DNA of 64,000 bases from Chaenocephalus aceratus (taxonomy: Eukaryota > Chordata > Actinopteri > Perciformes > Channichthyidae): the NCBI GenBank assembly GCA_023974075.1, contig CM043808.1:24683578-24747577 (forward strand). Reading direction: 5' to 3'. The notes below the pieces were generated by a model, which was given only the letters and a program-made list of their open reading frames with translations, was not told where the DNA came from and ran no database searches. Shown here in pieces: positions 1-37,761 of the stretch. The position numbers and the translations under genes are program-made. Each line of letters starts with the position of its first letter. The first letter of the stretch is position 1.

Positions 1-873
1 TGGCGCAGACAAATCAACTTCTGGTGATACCGAGACCGAGGAGCGAGGAAATGAAAAATAGGAGAAGTGAGATGCAGCCAGGCTTGGGTTTAGGAAGCTG
101 GTCAAATAGGCAGATTTGATGAGCACATTTATAATATCTTTTTCATTAGTAAAGAGAAATACAATAGTCACCTCAGTATCACTCATAAAACATTTGAAAA
201 TCAAAATGTTGTAATTTTTAACTGTGCAATGTTAACATCCATGTTTACCTGGTAGTCTTCTTCCTGACTGCCTCTGTTCTTGCTTCGCTGCATTCATTTT
301 GCATCCCAGCCAACTGTTGATAGTGCAATAGCGTAAAACCGGTATCGTGTTGACGGCATGTTTGTGTGTGTGAAGGTATGTCCTTGTGACCTACTTTTGA
401 AACATAGCTCTGCAGTGTCACCAGTGAAAAAAAAAACCATTTAGTTAAAACTCCTCAGGGTTCCTTTTAGCTATCTGTCCAAACTTGTTTTAGATGACAT
501 TATGTGTTCGTTTGTGACAGATTTGACAAGGAAGTAAAACGTTTTTGAAAATCATTATTAGATTTAATGCTGGATTTAGAGTTGGTACAGAGCTCCAGCA
601 TTGGTGGCAGACTCATTTTTAACTCTTTAAACATTTACATGTATACTCCTATTTTCTGTTCCAGGTGATTGAATACAAAATGGGCGCGTTCAGCCTTAAT
701 GTTTCACAAACGGAAGCATGACAAGATGCAGCAGCCCAAAAAAAAGTAGCCCAAGGAACTCCAAAAGCTTAATTTGAATTTGCTATAATTAGGTATAATT
801 TGCATATGTACATAGAGTTCAACATTTCTCGCAGTCTGTTGAGTTCCCTTGCTACTGCAGTTACCATGGCAGT

Positions 874-966
<93 letters not shown>

Positions 967-2005
967 TGTAAAATGATCACAGATCCTCGAGCATTCAGCA
1001 TGAATCCAGTACCATAAGCTGTTTGTCCCACAATAACTTCTGAGCCTTTTGGTCTATTTCTACCCGTCTGCGGTGGGGGAGATCTCTCCGCACCGCTGCT
1101 ATTTAAAGGTGCAGAATTGTTCCACATGCCCCTGCCCACCCACCCCACCCTAACAAACAGACACCGCTGTGGCTCTACCACACACACACACTGGGTGTCT
1201 CTACATGACCCTTGTTTCTGGGGAACTTAGGGTCATACCACCCCCCATTCCCCCCCCCACACCTGCCCTGCCAGCCTCATGCGTTTGAATCAAAGAGACA
1301 TGGTGCCTCTAAGTGAAACTCTACACCGCTGATCTGAGCACTGATGGCACTATTGAGGCTGCAGCTCTTAGTCTGCCGCTGCCCTGTGTTAAGCCATCGG
1401 GAGGGGTTTGTGTGTGTTAGGATGGATCTGTGTTTGGGCAGGGGGCTGCAACAGCACCGTGTGACTAGTTATTGTTGTTCGACTTGTTATGTCTTTACAG
1501 CAAACCTCCATTGTCCTCCTTGTCCTGGTTTTGTTATGCGGCACATCAGCAGTCTCATTTTCTCTTCCCTTTTAATGTTGCATATTGGAGCGTGCAGCCT
1601 ACAAGAATGTAATTCCTTCCTTCCTTCTTTGCTTCCTCCATTCGTTCAGTTATCTTTTCATCAGCCAGCAGAAGGTCAGGATTGCCTTACAAGACTTGTC
1701 GTGACGGACTAAAGAAAGACTCGTAAAAACATATATTCCCTTCCCCAGAATAAACAAATCAGCTTGAAAACATGACTATACTTAGATGTGTCTCTTGTTG
1801 TTAGTTCAGCAAAACCCAAGCAATAATAAACCCACAACATATTGATTAAAATGGGAGGTATGAGAGTGACATTATTAGATAATGTGTTGCTAGACCAAAG
1901 GTAGAGCTAGAAGTTAAATATATATTACAAAAAAAATCCATACTGTGTTTCTGTTCATTTGTTTGTTTCAAGTTAACTCAATGTTTTGTCTTTTCTGTGT
2001 TTCAG
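1..2005. other. 5' part of window, probably rock2 intron 1
   Basis: No ROCK2 exon 1 (proline-rich start ending before the exon at 2006) was found in this stretch. It contains an AC repeat, a C-rich tract near 1,240-1,265 and a TTCC-rich tract near 1,615-1,635. First introns of ROCK genes are long, which fits. Confidence 0.6.
877..964. repeat. (AC)44 microsatellite
   Basis: Uninterrupted AC dinucleotide run of 88 bases in rock2 intron 1. Open frames of alternating Cys-Val across it are artefacts. Confidence 0.99.
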
Positions 2006-28447
<26,442 letters not shown>

Positions 28448-28451
<4 letters not shown>

Positions 28452-29060
28452 CCCTGGCTCATCAAAGATGTGTATTTTCATCTTTATGGATAAACACCTG
28501 CAGTCTGGACTCAGTGCCTTCATGTGTTATTTCATCAGGGCAGTAGACTGAAAAGAACCCTGCTAATCATGGACAGAAACATTCACAGAGACTGGCTGTC
28601 GTCATGAGAACTGAGGCTGCCTTTGTCATTTTAACAAGATGAAAATGAGCAGTCATATTAGAGTGAGACTACATCCAAAGAAAAAGTTTTTAAAAAACGG
28701 ATTAAAAGTGCTTTATTTATAACCATCATGAAAAAACATTGGCGTTTTATTCTGTCAGATGCAGTGGATGACATGGATTTATGTTTGTTAGGCATGTGTG
28801 TGAACATTTGTATATAGGATCAAGAGGTCTGTGTATTGTAACACAGAAAGCGTAGCTCATAGAATATGATTATTTTTATGGATGTCAGTCAGCAGCACAT
28901 TATACAGTATGCTTGCCTTATAAATGAATAAGGTTTCCATTACACAAAGTAGACTTGTATAACAAACGACAGAATAATGTGAATTGAATAGAAACCATGT
29001 GTCTGTTTCTCGCCATTCATGACAATGACATTTAAATAAAGTTCTGTAACCCTAATAATG
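28448..29060 (+). CDS. rock2: rock2 last exon: one codon, stop and 3' UTR
   Basis: After a CT-rich tract the acceptor at 28446-28447 supplies T, completing AG|T (Ser), followed at once by TAA (28449-28451). The protein then ends in GKPS, as mammalian ROCK2 ends in KPS. About 600 bases of A+T-rich 3' UTR follow, with an AATAAA at 29035-29040. The 3' end is placed about 20 bases beyond that signal and is approximate. Confidence 0.75.
29035..29040 (+). terminator. poly(A) signal of rock2
   Basis: Canonical AATAAA about 585 bases after the rock2 stop codon. It is the first canonical hexamer in this orientation after the stop. Confidence 0.6.
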
Positions 29061-29504
29061 AGTAATTCATTTGTAATGTATTGTTTGAAATCCAATGTAG
29101 AGGTTTGAGAGATTTGTCTTGATATAACAAAGCATGACTATGACCCTAAATATGTAATCAGTGTATTCATGTCTTGTTTGAAACCTTTCAAGGATTAAAT
29201 ACAAAAACTCCTCCCTGCACTATAATCACTTCAAAAGCAGCGGGTGTAAATGAAATGTGTACTGAATGAGTTTGTCTTGGGGTTTTTGACAGGAAGATTA
29301 AGGGAAAACCTTTTCCCCTGCTTCTCTGTATAGTAAGGTAGTGTCAGTGAATTCAGTTTCAGTTTTTTCATTGTTCAAATAATAGTTTGACATATTGGGG
29401 AATACATTTATTCGCTTCAGCCGGTTAGCTTAGCAAAAAGACTTGATATGTGAAACTTGTGACCAACAAGCCCCTTTAAAGCTCCCTAAACATATCATGA
29501 TTGT

Positions 29505-29939
29505 TTAAAGGGGCCCTAATATGCTAATTTCCAGGTTCATATTTGTATTTTGTGCCTTTATTGTGACATGCTTTAATGTTCAAAATGTGCTTTACTTTTC
29601 TCATGCAGCACCTCTTTTCCCCCACTGTCTGAAACCAGAGTCCATTCAACTTTGATTTGTTAGCTCTTTTATGATTGGTCAACCGAGGTTTCACCCCTTA
29701 GCCAATCCCGTATAATGTGTTGGATCGCTAGCCAAAATAAGAGTGAGTGTTTATTTAGTGATGTCACTATGTCACAGAAGTAAACAAAGGAGTCAAATGG
29801 AGGCGTTTCAGGCAGGGGGGGAGAGAAACTCCCTCTGGAGTGAACTTTGGGATTGTAGACTTTGCAGACCAGCGTGCACAAAAACCTATAAAAACACACT
29901 ACAGGAAATGGAAAGCCCAAAAAAGCATAATTCCTTTAA
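29505..29939. mobile_element. TTAA-ended miniature element, family B
   Basis: 435 bases starting TTAAAGGGGCCCTAATATGC and ending AGCATAATTCCTTTAA. The ends resemble family A and the 73-bp hairpin at 2,618, but the interior differs. It lies 450 bases after the rock2 poly(A) signal. Confidence 0.65.
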
Positions 29940-31264
29940 CTCAATGCATTCTACCTAAATTATTTGTGATGCATCAGTGAGATCTTGGTCATCTAAAGAT
30001 ATAGGCCTACTCATTACAAACTAATCTGTATTTTAGACTGGACAATACTGAATGTTCAGGTCATAAAATGAAGAATACCAAAATAGACAATGACATTATA
30101 AACACAGAATGTTATAGAAACACTGCGGTGATCCTTGGCAGGTGTTAGATCGGACTACTGTGTATTTTAGGAAACTATTTGAACTCTACCAGAATAGGTC
30201 TGTATCTCGCAAGTGCACGTGGAGTGAGTCGGCTCGGCTGAAATAAATCTTTCAGAACAGCCTAAAGCCAACTGGCACTCAACATACATAATGTAATGAT
30301 TCGTCATGTTGCCCATCTGCTGAAATCATATTTCATACTGCAAGTCTGATCCATTCTGTCTATCAGCCGTGTGACTCTATGCTCTGCTTCAATACCCTGA
30401 AACCTGCTGTACCGACAGCGGTGACCTCATGTGGCACGCAGCCTTCGCTCATCACTTTCTATATAGATTTGTATTTACATTTCGGAAAATAAAATGTATT
30501 TCTTTCAGGAGTGTCAAAACTGTTTTCAAGTATTAATTTGAGGTCAATTTCATGCTGCTACTCTACTTCATCTGGGAGGGAAATATTGTATTTTTTACTC
30601 TACTGCAGTAGTTTTACTTATTTACTCTTAACCTATGATTTTATATACAACACATGAAGATAATACAAAATGATTCATTATAAATTAAGGAAACTGAGCT
30701 AATTAAAACAGGATTTACTTCAACAGTACAATTTATATTCTACTGTTAAGCCCTGAGCCTGTTTTTCAGGTCTAGGCTCGAAAATGACATTCCCAGAACA
30801 AATGACCATATCTTCCCTCCTAAAAGGGTTAAATTAATAATCTTTTTTCTCAAAGCAAGGTTACATCTGTGAGTTGGATGTAGAAGTGTCAGAATCAATA
30901 TAGATGTTTTTATTTTAAAGTAAATTCAGATTGAACACAGTAAAAAAACGTAAATGATTGTGTCTGTCCAAAAAATAAAAATGTCCTTATAGTGAAAACC
31001 ACGCTTGAATGATGGGATGGTAGACTAAAAGCTTTAGGAATCCAAACTACAACATATAATAAGTACCCTGTATCAAGATTGATGCAAAACAAGTTAAATT
31101 TGACCTTTTTAGAGAGATTTGGCAACAAAAAAACACTTCTGGGGTCATTTGGGTGGATTTGACCTATCTCTGGCCCCCTTGCTCGATTTTGCTGATTGAC
31201 ATCTCTTTCTAACCGTCAGAGCCAATGGAATCGAGGGGAACTACCACATACTCCTTATTTGGTA

Positions 31265-31265
<1 letters not shown>

Positions 31266-31297
<32 letters not shown>
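31266..31297. repeat. (TG)16 microsatellite
   Basis: Pure TG run in the rock2 to lrg1-like interval. Confidence 0.97.
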
Positions 31298-31299
<2 letters not shown>

Positions 31300-31812
31300 A
31301 CTGACGCATAGCCAAAACCGGAAGCTGCGATAACTCTGGTGGCTACCATTAGCAGCTAACTTTTACTCTCCGATGTTTACATACAAATGGAATTATGGAT
31401 TATAAATAATTATTTCAGTTCCACTGAAACATTATCAACCTATGGATTAACCGATTCAGCCGCGTTTTTTCTCGTTTTTTCTCGTTTTAATGCTATTGAA
31501 CAAGTCTTTTGATCAGATTGACAGCTACGGTGAGACGATCTCCCGTAAAAGCTCCGTAAAGGTACGTGTTGTGATGTCTGTATTTGCTTCCCCTGTCACG
31601 AGTTCGGATCGTTCAGTGATGATACTATATACCTAAATGATCTGTGGAACCTCAGCTTTAATCGGATATCTTGTATGTGCAGCTACGATAAGTTGTAATA
31701 AGGGTATCTTTTATCTTGAGTTCTGTGCCAAAGTGCGTTAGCATTTTTCGCTCAGGGGTCATTTAGATGCTTCTTATGAGACTTGTGTTTTGTTTTGGTA
31801 AAAATAGTTTGT

Positions 31813-32750
31813 GGGTCATTCCAGAATTGGAGGACATCTCATGTCCCCCATATAAAAAATCTAATAATCCATGCCCAAAATGCTAAAACATGCACTTGTT
31901 GTGTTAAACATACTTGTATTGAGACAAAATGTATATAAAGTTGTAGAAAAAGTGGTTTCAAAATATTATTTAAATGATCAAATAGCTCTCGAACATCCCC
32001 TAAAATGGCATTTTTCTCTTGTCCCCGCTTCTTGGTGACCAACTTGCATGTCAAATATAACATTTAAAATAGGGATTTTATTTACTTTTTTTGGTATTAT
32101 TCTATTGATATATGTCTCTTGTAATGGTAAAATCAATTTGTTAAATCATAAACATATTTTAGATAACAGTAATTTTGAACAGAAGGTGTGTCCCTCAACA
32201 TGCGTTCAACCCTGTTACCCAAACCTTTTTAGATTGGCACAGGAAGTGAAAAAACTGTAAATCAGATGACACAGTGGAAGTGACATCAGCAAGCCATGTG
32301 CTAGTGCCATGGGTAGACCAAAACTAAGTCCTCTCTTTTATTTTTCATATTTTTACAATATTTTCAGTCTTAAAAGAGTGTAGCACTCTGACCCACTCAA
32401 CCCTGTTACTGATATTATCAGAATAAAGCATATTCATTTCAAAGTTATCTTTCTTGCATTAGATATCCAAGTTTGTCATTGCCTTGAAAGTAGTATTACA
32501 TGCTACATCTAGCAATAATTCCTGAGGTTAAAGCTCAAATTAGCATTGATTTTCAACCCTGTTACTATAATTAGAGTAACGGGGGTAATTCTTCATTGGA
32601 AAATATTAATTTGATGCCTAGCTGGGCAAATCTTTTTTTTTGATGGTTTATTATCTGTTTTTCCTAAATACATAAAAAAATTTATAAAATAAAAAGTTCA
32701 TTTTTCAAAAATGTTGGTGTCTAAATTGTCCTCCAATTCTGGAATGACCC
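31813..32750. mobile_element. non-autonomous DNA element with 23-bp inverted ends, superfamily unclear
   Basis: 938 bases whose ends are a perfect inverted repeat of about 23 bases (GGGTCATTCCAGAATTGGAG at the left; reverse complement at 32,728-32,750). Both flanks have TTGT (31809-31812 and 32751-32754), a possible 4-bp target duplication. Inside, CAACCCTGTTAC occurs three times (near 32,207, 32,399 and 32,552). No transposase frame was seen. Confidence 0.75.
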
Positions 32751-33283
32751 TTGTATCATCAGTTAGCTGAGATTATTCCCGTTAATCTGGTATAACACAT
32801 TAATAGGTTCTTAAATATTAAGATCCCCTGAGACACAGTGTCGTGAAAAACAAAACAAAAGGACCCGCCGAGGGGGTCCTTGGGGCTTAGGGGCTATTTT
32901 TCTGCCTTGTGGTTTTCTGCATTATTAAAATGATAATTACTGTATCTGAATACTACTAACATTTTGAGCAAATTAAATCGAATTGATCTCATTTTACATG
33001 GATGATATTTACCTATGCCCTATTTCCTCCTTCCCATATCTAAAAAATCCAAAGTGCAAAATAATGTAAACATGTATTTCACTCCATGGCAAACTATTAG
33101 AATCATAAACTTCATATGCTCACATTAAAGCACACACTTAAACATCATACTTGACAATTATCATAAATGTAAAATAAACCAACATAAACTAAGTGTCCAG
33201 GTTTTGTACTTTCCCTGCAGGTTAGAGTCTCACAATCTGTTGCAACTGCCTGTCCTTGACAAATGACTGTTTTGAGCCGTCCT

Positions 33284-33376
33284 TGTTTACTTAATAAGTA
33301 ATGATTACATCGGGGGATTCTGCTCCCCAAATGGCTCAATCATTCGCAAGTGACTGCTGCTGAATCTGATATAAGG
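33284..33376 (+). promoter_or_regulatory. candidate promoter of lrg1-like copy 1
   Basis: A TGTTTAC (33284-33290, FOXA-type) runs into an A+T-rich half-palindromic stretch ending GATTAC that loosely resembles an HNF1 site. A C/EBP-like TTCGCAAG and a TATAAGG (33370-33376) follow. The donor of the first exon could not be placed: a GTAAGT at 33395 seems too close to the TATA box. No STAT motif like that of the second copy was seen. Confidence 0.35.
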
Positions 33377-33654
33377 AGCGGTTGGAAAACCACAGTAAGT
33401 TTTACTTTGTTACTTAGGGAATCTAAATCTTGTATATGGACAAAACTTCTATTATTATTAACAAAAGTCTTATTTTGTTACTCGTGTACATACATTTTAC
33501 TTTAATGTTCATAAGTTTTATTTTTGTTGTTTATGTTCATGAACATCATACACTGGAAATAATTTGTATGTTTTGCAGTGCTGAAATACCTCGAGATATT
33601 TGATCCATTTGTTATTTTTCTTGATCTTTAAGTCTGTGTCCTCTTCTCCTAGAA

Positions 33655-34653
33655 ATGAAGTCCTGGTGTGCCCTCGCTTTCCTCTGCTTTGCATATTTCT
33701 TCCATGGCGCTCTCTCCTGTCCGCCACTTTGCAAATGCTACCACAGAAGAGCTGAGGTGGTCTGTAATGCAGTTCCCCTGACAGAGTACCCCTCAGAGGG
33801 ATTACCGAAGAACACCACCATTCTGACCATCCAGTTTACAAACATCACCTCGATCTCCGAGCAGCACCTAAACGCCACGCCTCTGCTGCGAGGGCTGCAC
33901 CTGTACAGTAACCACCTGCAGAGCCTCACCCCTCATCTCCTCAGAGGCGTTCCTCTCCTCAACACGTTGGATCTTACAGGAAACAGACTGAGCGACCTGC
34001 CTGAAGGCGTCTTTAACCCCGCCCCGCTCAAGAACTTGGTGCTGAAGAATAATCGTATTGAGATGGCGGTGCCCGAGTGGCTCCCTGATAACTGCAGCAT
34101 CACCTGGTTGGACTTATCTGGGAACAGTCTAACGAAGGTCCCGACTGCTCTGCTTCAGAAGCTGCCCCACCTGGAGACACTGGACATCGCCAACAACCGT
34201 CTGGAGAAGATTTTTGCAGATTCTCTGGTCCCACTGACCAAACTAGAGAGGCTGAACCTGCAAAACAACAAGCTCGAAACCCTGGATCCATCCGTACTCC
34301 ATAGCACCCGTAACCTCACCTATCTGTTCCTCTCTCGAAACAAACTCAACAAACTCCCCCAAAACGTATTTCAAGAGCTCACTCAGCTCAGACACCTGAG
34401 CCTGGATGACAACCAGCTGAGCCACATCCCTGCAGGTTTGCTGGAGCCCTTGATTTCTCTGGAGGAGGAGGGGCTGGACCTGACCAACAACCCCTGGCAC
34501 TGTGACGGGAAGGTGGAGTACCTCTGGAGGTGGCTTCAGAAGAACAAGAAGAAGGTCTTCCTGCCAGAGACCATCACATGTTCCCGCCCACAGCCTCTGG
34601 CGGGGCGCTCACTAATGTTGCTGACATTAAGTGAACTAAATCTGTGGTCTTAA
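33655..34653 (+). CDS. lrg1: LRG1-like secreted leucine-rich-repeat glycoprotein (copy 1)
   Basis: 332 residues in one exon. A hydrophobic signal peptide (about 1-21) is followed by a CPPLCKC-type LRR N-cap, eight or so 24-residue repeats (LxxLxLxxNxL; for example LLNTLDLTGNRLSDLPEGVF), and an LRR C-cap starting NPWHCDGKVEYLWRWL. There are several N-glycosylation sequons (NTT, NIT, NCS, NLT). No membrane segment or GPI signal follows, so it is a secreted plasma-type protein. Length and architecture match leucine-rich alpha-2-glycoprotein, which in mammals binds cytochrome c and modulates TGF-beta signalling. An AG acceptor (33651-33652) lies two bases before ATG, so a non-coding first exon is expected. 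An ATTAAA at 34684 may end the mRNA. Confidence 0.85.
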   Translation: MKSWCALAFLCFAYFFHGALSCPPLCKCYHRRAEVVCNAVPLTEYPSEGLPKNTTILTIQFTNITSISEQHLNATPLLRGLHLYSNHLQSLTPHLLRGVPLLNTLDLTGNRLSDLPEGVFNPAPLKNLVLKNNRIEMAVPEWLPDNCSITWLDLSGNSLTKVPTALLQKLPHLETLDIANNRLEKIFADSLVPLTKLERLNLQNNKLETLDPSVLHSTRNLTYLFLSRNKLNKLPQNVFQELTQLRHLSLDDNQLSHIPAGLLEPLISLEEEGLDLTNNPWHCDGKVEYLWRWLQKNKKKVFLPETITCSRPQPLAGRSLMLLTLSELNLWS

Positions 34654-35075
34654 CTTTTTCCATCCTCATACTGGTTACAATCTATTAAATGATATACCCA
34701 GTTCAGCTGTCTTATTTTACAATCACTGAAACATGTTCTTTTGTCAATATCCCTAAATGTATTATTGAATATGGTGCGAGTAAAGAAAGCTTCTAAGAAT
34801 TTCTGTCGATCTGTTAATTGCGCACAAAATGGGTTAAGCCAAATATGACGCAACAGCCACAAGACATTTCGCTTAGCTTAGCATTAATGCTGTGAGGGAA
34901 ACTTGGCTATATTTGACGAATTCCTTTACAAACACCATGAGACTTCATCAAATCATCACCATTTTGTATGAGGTTAGCAAACCAGATATAATGTGTGAAG
35001 GGAATACTTTGCATACAATTTAAACCACTGTTGACTCGCACTGACAAGAAGCGAGAAGTATGAGACTGTTAAAGC

Positions 35076-36743
35076 CAGTGGCGAAACTATCGATGGTGCA
35101 ACGCACCGGGGCCCAGAGCCGGCAAGGAACAACAAAAAATTCCTTTTTTTATTTTTTTATTTTGTTTTAATATTCTTTTTTTATATATATATTTTTGGGA
35201 CCCCAATGGCATTCACCGATTCACGCAGTCTTCAAAGTAACCAAGCAACCTAAATTAATTTGTAATTTCTCTGTCCAATGACCTTGCTCTCTTTCATGTC
35301 ATGTCACCGTTTAATCAACCTGAACTGTAATGTAGCTGGCAGCAGCAAGTTCGGTAGCATTATAAAAAATGTAATAGCTTGCATTTATAATTTGCAGAAA
35401 ACCAAAGCACAAGAGCGGCACTCAAAAGAGAAAGGACAAGAGAGAACGTGCTGCTGAAAAAGATTTAAACAAACTACAAGTAGCACAAAATAAGGCAGCA
35501 CGATGTGCACTGCCGTGCTCCTACAGAACCAGAGTCACTGAAATGGTTAACTGTCAGACAGAGGTCAACTTATATTTTATTAAATTTTGTCAGAAATATT
35601 ACAGTGACTCACTCACCAGATATATTATCACAAAGGTTTATAGCGCAATATGCACAACATAACTATCAAACACGACATACAATAGAAGGAAGGTTTGTAT
35701 TAGCCAAATCTAAATCAAATATGGGACAGAAAACAGTCATGTACAGAGCCATGATCAGCTGGAACTCTTTACCGGTTCACATCATTCAGGAAAATTCTCA
35801 AGTACATTTCAAAAGGTTGCTAAAATATTATTTAAGTATTACAAAGTAAATTTGAACTGTGCCTGTGGCTATGTATGCATATATTATTATGCACACTTAT
35901 TTGTATTTACTTTTGTTTGGCCTTAGGATGGGGATAAATTGGATAACCATTTTAGTTTCACTTCATTTCACTGTAAATAGCATGAAATTATGAGCTGTTT
36001 TGTTTTAATTTTGTTGTATGTTTATGTATGTTTTGAGTGTGTGAGGACCCCAGGAAGAATAGCCAATGCTCATGCTAGTGCTAATGGGGATCCTAATAAA
36101 GACATAAAGACATAAAGAACAAGGAGATGTAATAACTAAACTGACAAAATTAGGCCGTTTTTTTTGTCTTACATCGTCCTCGAAATCGAGTGCTAACGTT
36201 AGCAATGTTGACGTGCAGCGGCAGCCGGAGCCGGAGGCTAACAATAGCTCACCTTCCTCACCACCATCATTGCCATCTAGCTCCATAAGTGAAGCTGTAT
36301 CCGTGGCTGTGCAACCTTCTTCTCCAGCCAGCCAGGAGGAGAGGCTGGATTTGGCTGTGCCCGGCGGTGATCCAACAGTTCCACCAAGGGCCCCAACCGA
36401 TAGTGGACTCTATGGTGCTATTGAGACCCCTGACGCCAAGATCAAAAGCTATATTATACCAACCGGTCTACATGTATGTAGGCCTACCGGCCCATTCCCC
36501 AGAGACAAACATCAAGGAAACAGGTTTAATCCTCTTCTTAGTTCGCTGTGCCGTTGTCAGGCTGTGGTGGTCTGAGGCCAGGGCAGGCTGTTGTTGATAG
36601 CCTATACATGTGGCGCTTCTGAGTGGTTGTGTATGTCCGTGCGTGTGTGAGCGCATCAGCGTGCGCTTATGTTTGGGGCGATTGGGTGGGGGTCCCAAAA
36701 CAATATTTGCACCGTGGCCAATCACAACCTTGTTACGCCACTG
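35076..36743 (+). mobile_element. hAT element with transposase remnant and nested LINE
   Basis: 1,668 bases from CAGTGGCGAAAC to GTTACGCCACTG, between perfect 8-bp duplications GTTAAAGC (35068-35075 and 36744-36751). A Lys/Arg-rich remnant (SGTQKRKDKRERAAEKD, near 35,415-35,465) and an open segment at 36,213-36,520 (EPEANNSSPSSPPSLPSSS, then SGLYGAIETPDAKIKSYIIP) resemble the N-terminal part of hAT transposases with a TTF-type finger. A LINE fragment lies between these two parts. The catalytic hAT domain is absent. Confidence 0.85.
35466..36118 (+). mobile_element. LINE 3' end (ORF2 C-terminus and tail) nested in the hAT element
   Basis: An upstream frame gives LQVAQNKAARCALPCSYRT. A frame reading to a stop at 35849 ends with YRAMISWNSLPVHIIQENSQ and FKRLLKYYL, the usual C-terminus of fish non-LTR retrotransposon ORF2 proteins. 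A 3' UTR with GGGGATCCTAATAAAG and a short repeated tail (GACATAAAGACATAAAG) follows. The frame is broken in the middle. The clade (L2/Rex/RTE-like) is not settled; the 5' boundary is approximate. Confidence 0.7.
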
Positions 36744-37024
36744 GTTAAAGCAATAGTGTTTTAAATAGGAAGGATATAGCAAGGCATGTTTGTTAGTATG
36801 TGACCATACAACTATGCAAATTACTTCTGGACATTTCTCCACTGTTGAAACGTGAGGAAAAAAAGAAAATGTTCTTCCAAAAGTTCAAGAAAACATAGGG
36901 CGAGCAATTGTTATCCAAATGATCATTTTGTGGTTCAAGTATACCTTAAATAAATAAGCTTAAGAGGTGCTGGTATGCTTATTTCTGACAGAGCTGTTTC
37001 CCCTTGTTTCCAGTATTTAAGATA

Positions 37025-37130
37025 GGCAAGGCAAGGCAAGTTTATTTATATAGCACCTTTCAACACAAGGCAATTCAAAGTGCTTTACAAAAAACGAAAG
37101 ACATTAAGAAAATGGCATTTAAAATCAGTC
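37025..37130. repeat. dispersed fish repeat (GGCAAGTTTATTTATATAGCAC type)
   Basis: The string GGCAAGTTTATTTATATAGC followed by CAAGGCAATTCAAAGTGC is a very common teleost repeat block that I recognise. It lies about 480 bases upstream of the lrg1-like copy 2 promoter. Confidence 0.55.
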
Positions 37131-37535
37131 ATTAGGATTAAGATAAGCTAATTAGCTAATGTCTGAAGCCTCACGATGAATTGACAGATGAGTTGAATTG
37201 ATCTTCCCTATAACTCTCAGCAAGTAAGAAAATAGTCTAGTAATGTCGGCCTGTTAGTTGTGTATGCTCTTTAAAAGTGAAATGTAAACACCAACATTGT
37301 GTGATTATTAAAAAAGGATTGAAGGGTCAAATCAAATACCTCATTCATTCTGTTATTTTGCCCGCATCAAAGACACTCAATACTATATACTGTACTGCTA
37401 CATAAAAATCAGGCAGGAGTGGGAAAAGAAAATATTGATTTGTGTGTGTGGTAACATCTTTACTTTTGGAAATAACAGAAAAAGTAACCACTCACTGGTT
37501 GATGAGCTGGTTTGTTTGCTTGGTTTTGTTTGCCT

Positions 37536-37590
37536 CTTGCAACATTTTGTTCTGACTCATTTCTGGGAACAAATTCACTCCGCTATAAAA
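37536..37590 (+). promoter_or_regulatory. TATA promoter with C/EBP-like, AP-1 and STAT motifs (lrg1-like copy 2)
   Basis: Within 55 bases the sequence has CTTGCAACA (37536-37544, C/EBP-like), TGACTCA (37553-37559, consensus AP-1), TTCTGGGAA (37561-37569, the classic STAT3/acute-phase element) and TATAAAA (37584-37590). The AP-1 and STAT motifs are one base apart. The predicted start lies about 30 bases after TATA, just before the short first exon. Mammalian LRG1 is induced by IL-6 through STAT3. Confidence 0.6.
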
Positions 37591-37761
37591 CCCAGTCTGT
37601 GATCAACAATCGAAAGAATTCTCCCGTGCCCTTAAGGTAAGAGTGCATTTATGATTTGTTTTACAATGCAGTGATATTACTTGTGACCCTTTGAGAATAA
37701 TGTTTGCGTGATCCTGTTTGAATCTGCTTCTCCCACTGAATGTTTACTCTGTGTTTTAAAG

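Larger units (their letters stand above)
29061..31812. other. rock2 downstream intergenic sequence
   Basis: Apart from the family B element and the TG repeat, this A+T-rich stretch shows no coding region or RNA gene that I recognise. Confidence 0.5.

Noticed and set aside
704..1187. Open frames with long Cys-Val runs
   Set aside because: They read through the AC microsatellite; the same applies to Cys-Val and His-Thr runs at 7,699-8,050, 17,431-17,766 and 39,363-39,668.
1..2005. rock2 exon 1
   Set aside because: No sequence matching the expected N-terminus with a donor was found; it is assumed to lie upstream.
36213..36575. 120-codon open frame as a host gene
   Set aside because: It lies inside a hAT element delimited by a perfect target duplication and resembles transposase N-terminal sequence.
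37708..37761. Earlier in-frame ATG for lrg1-like copy 2
   Set aside because: A splice acceptor ends right before the ATG at 37762, and the signal peptide starts there.
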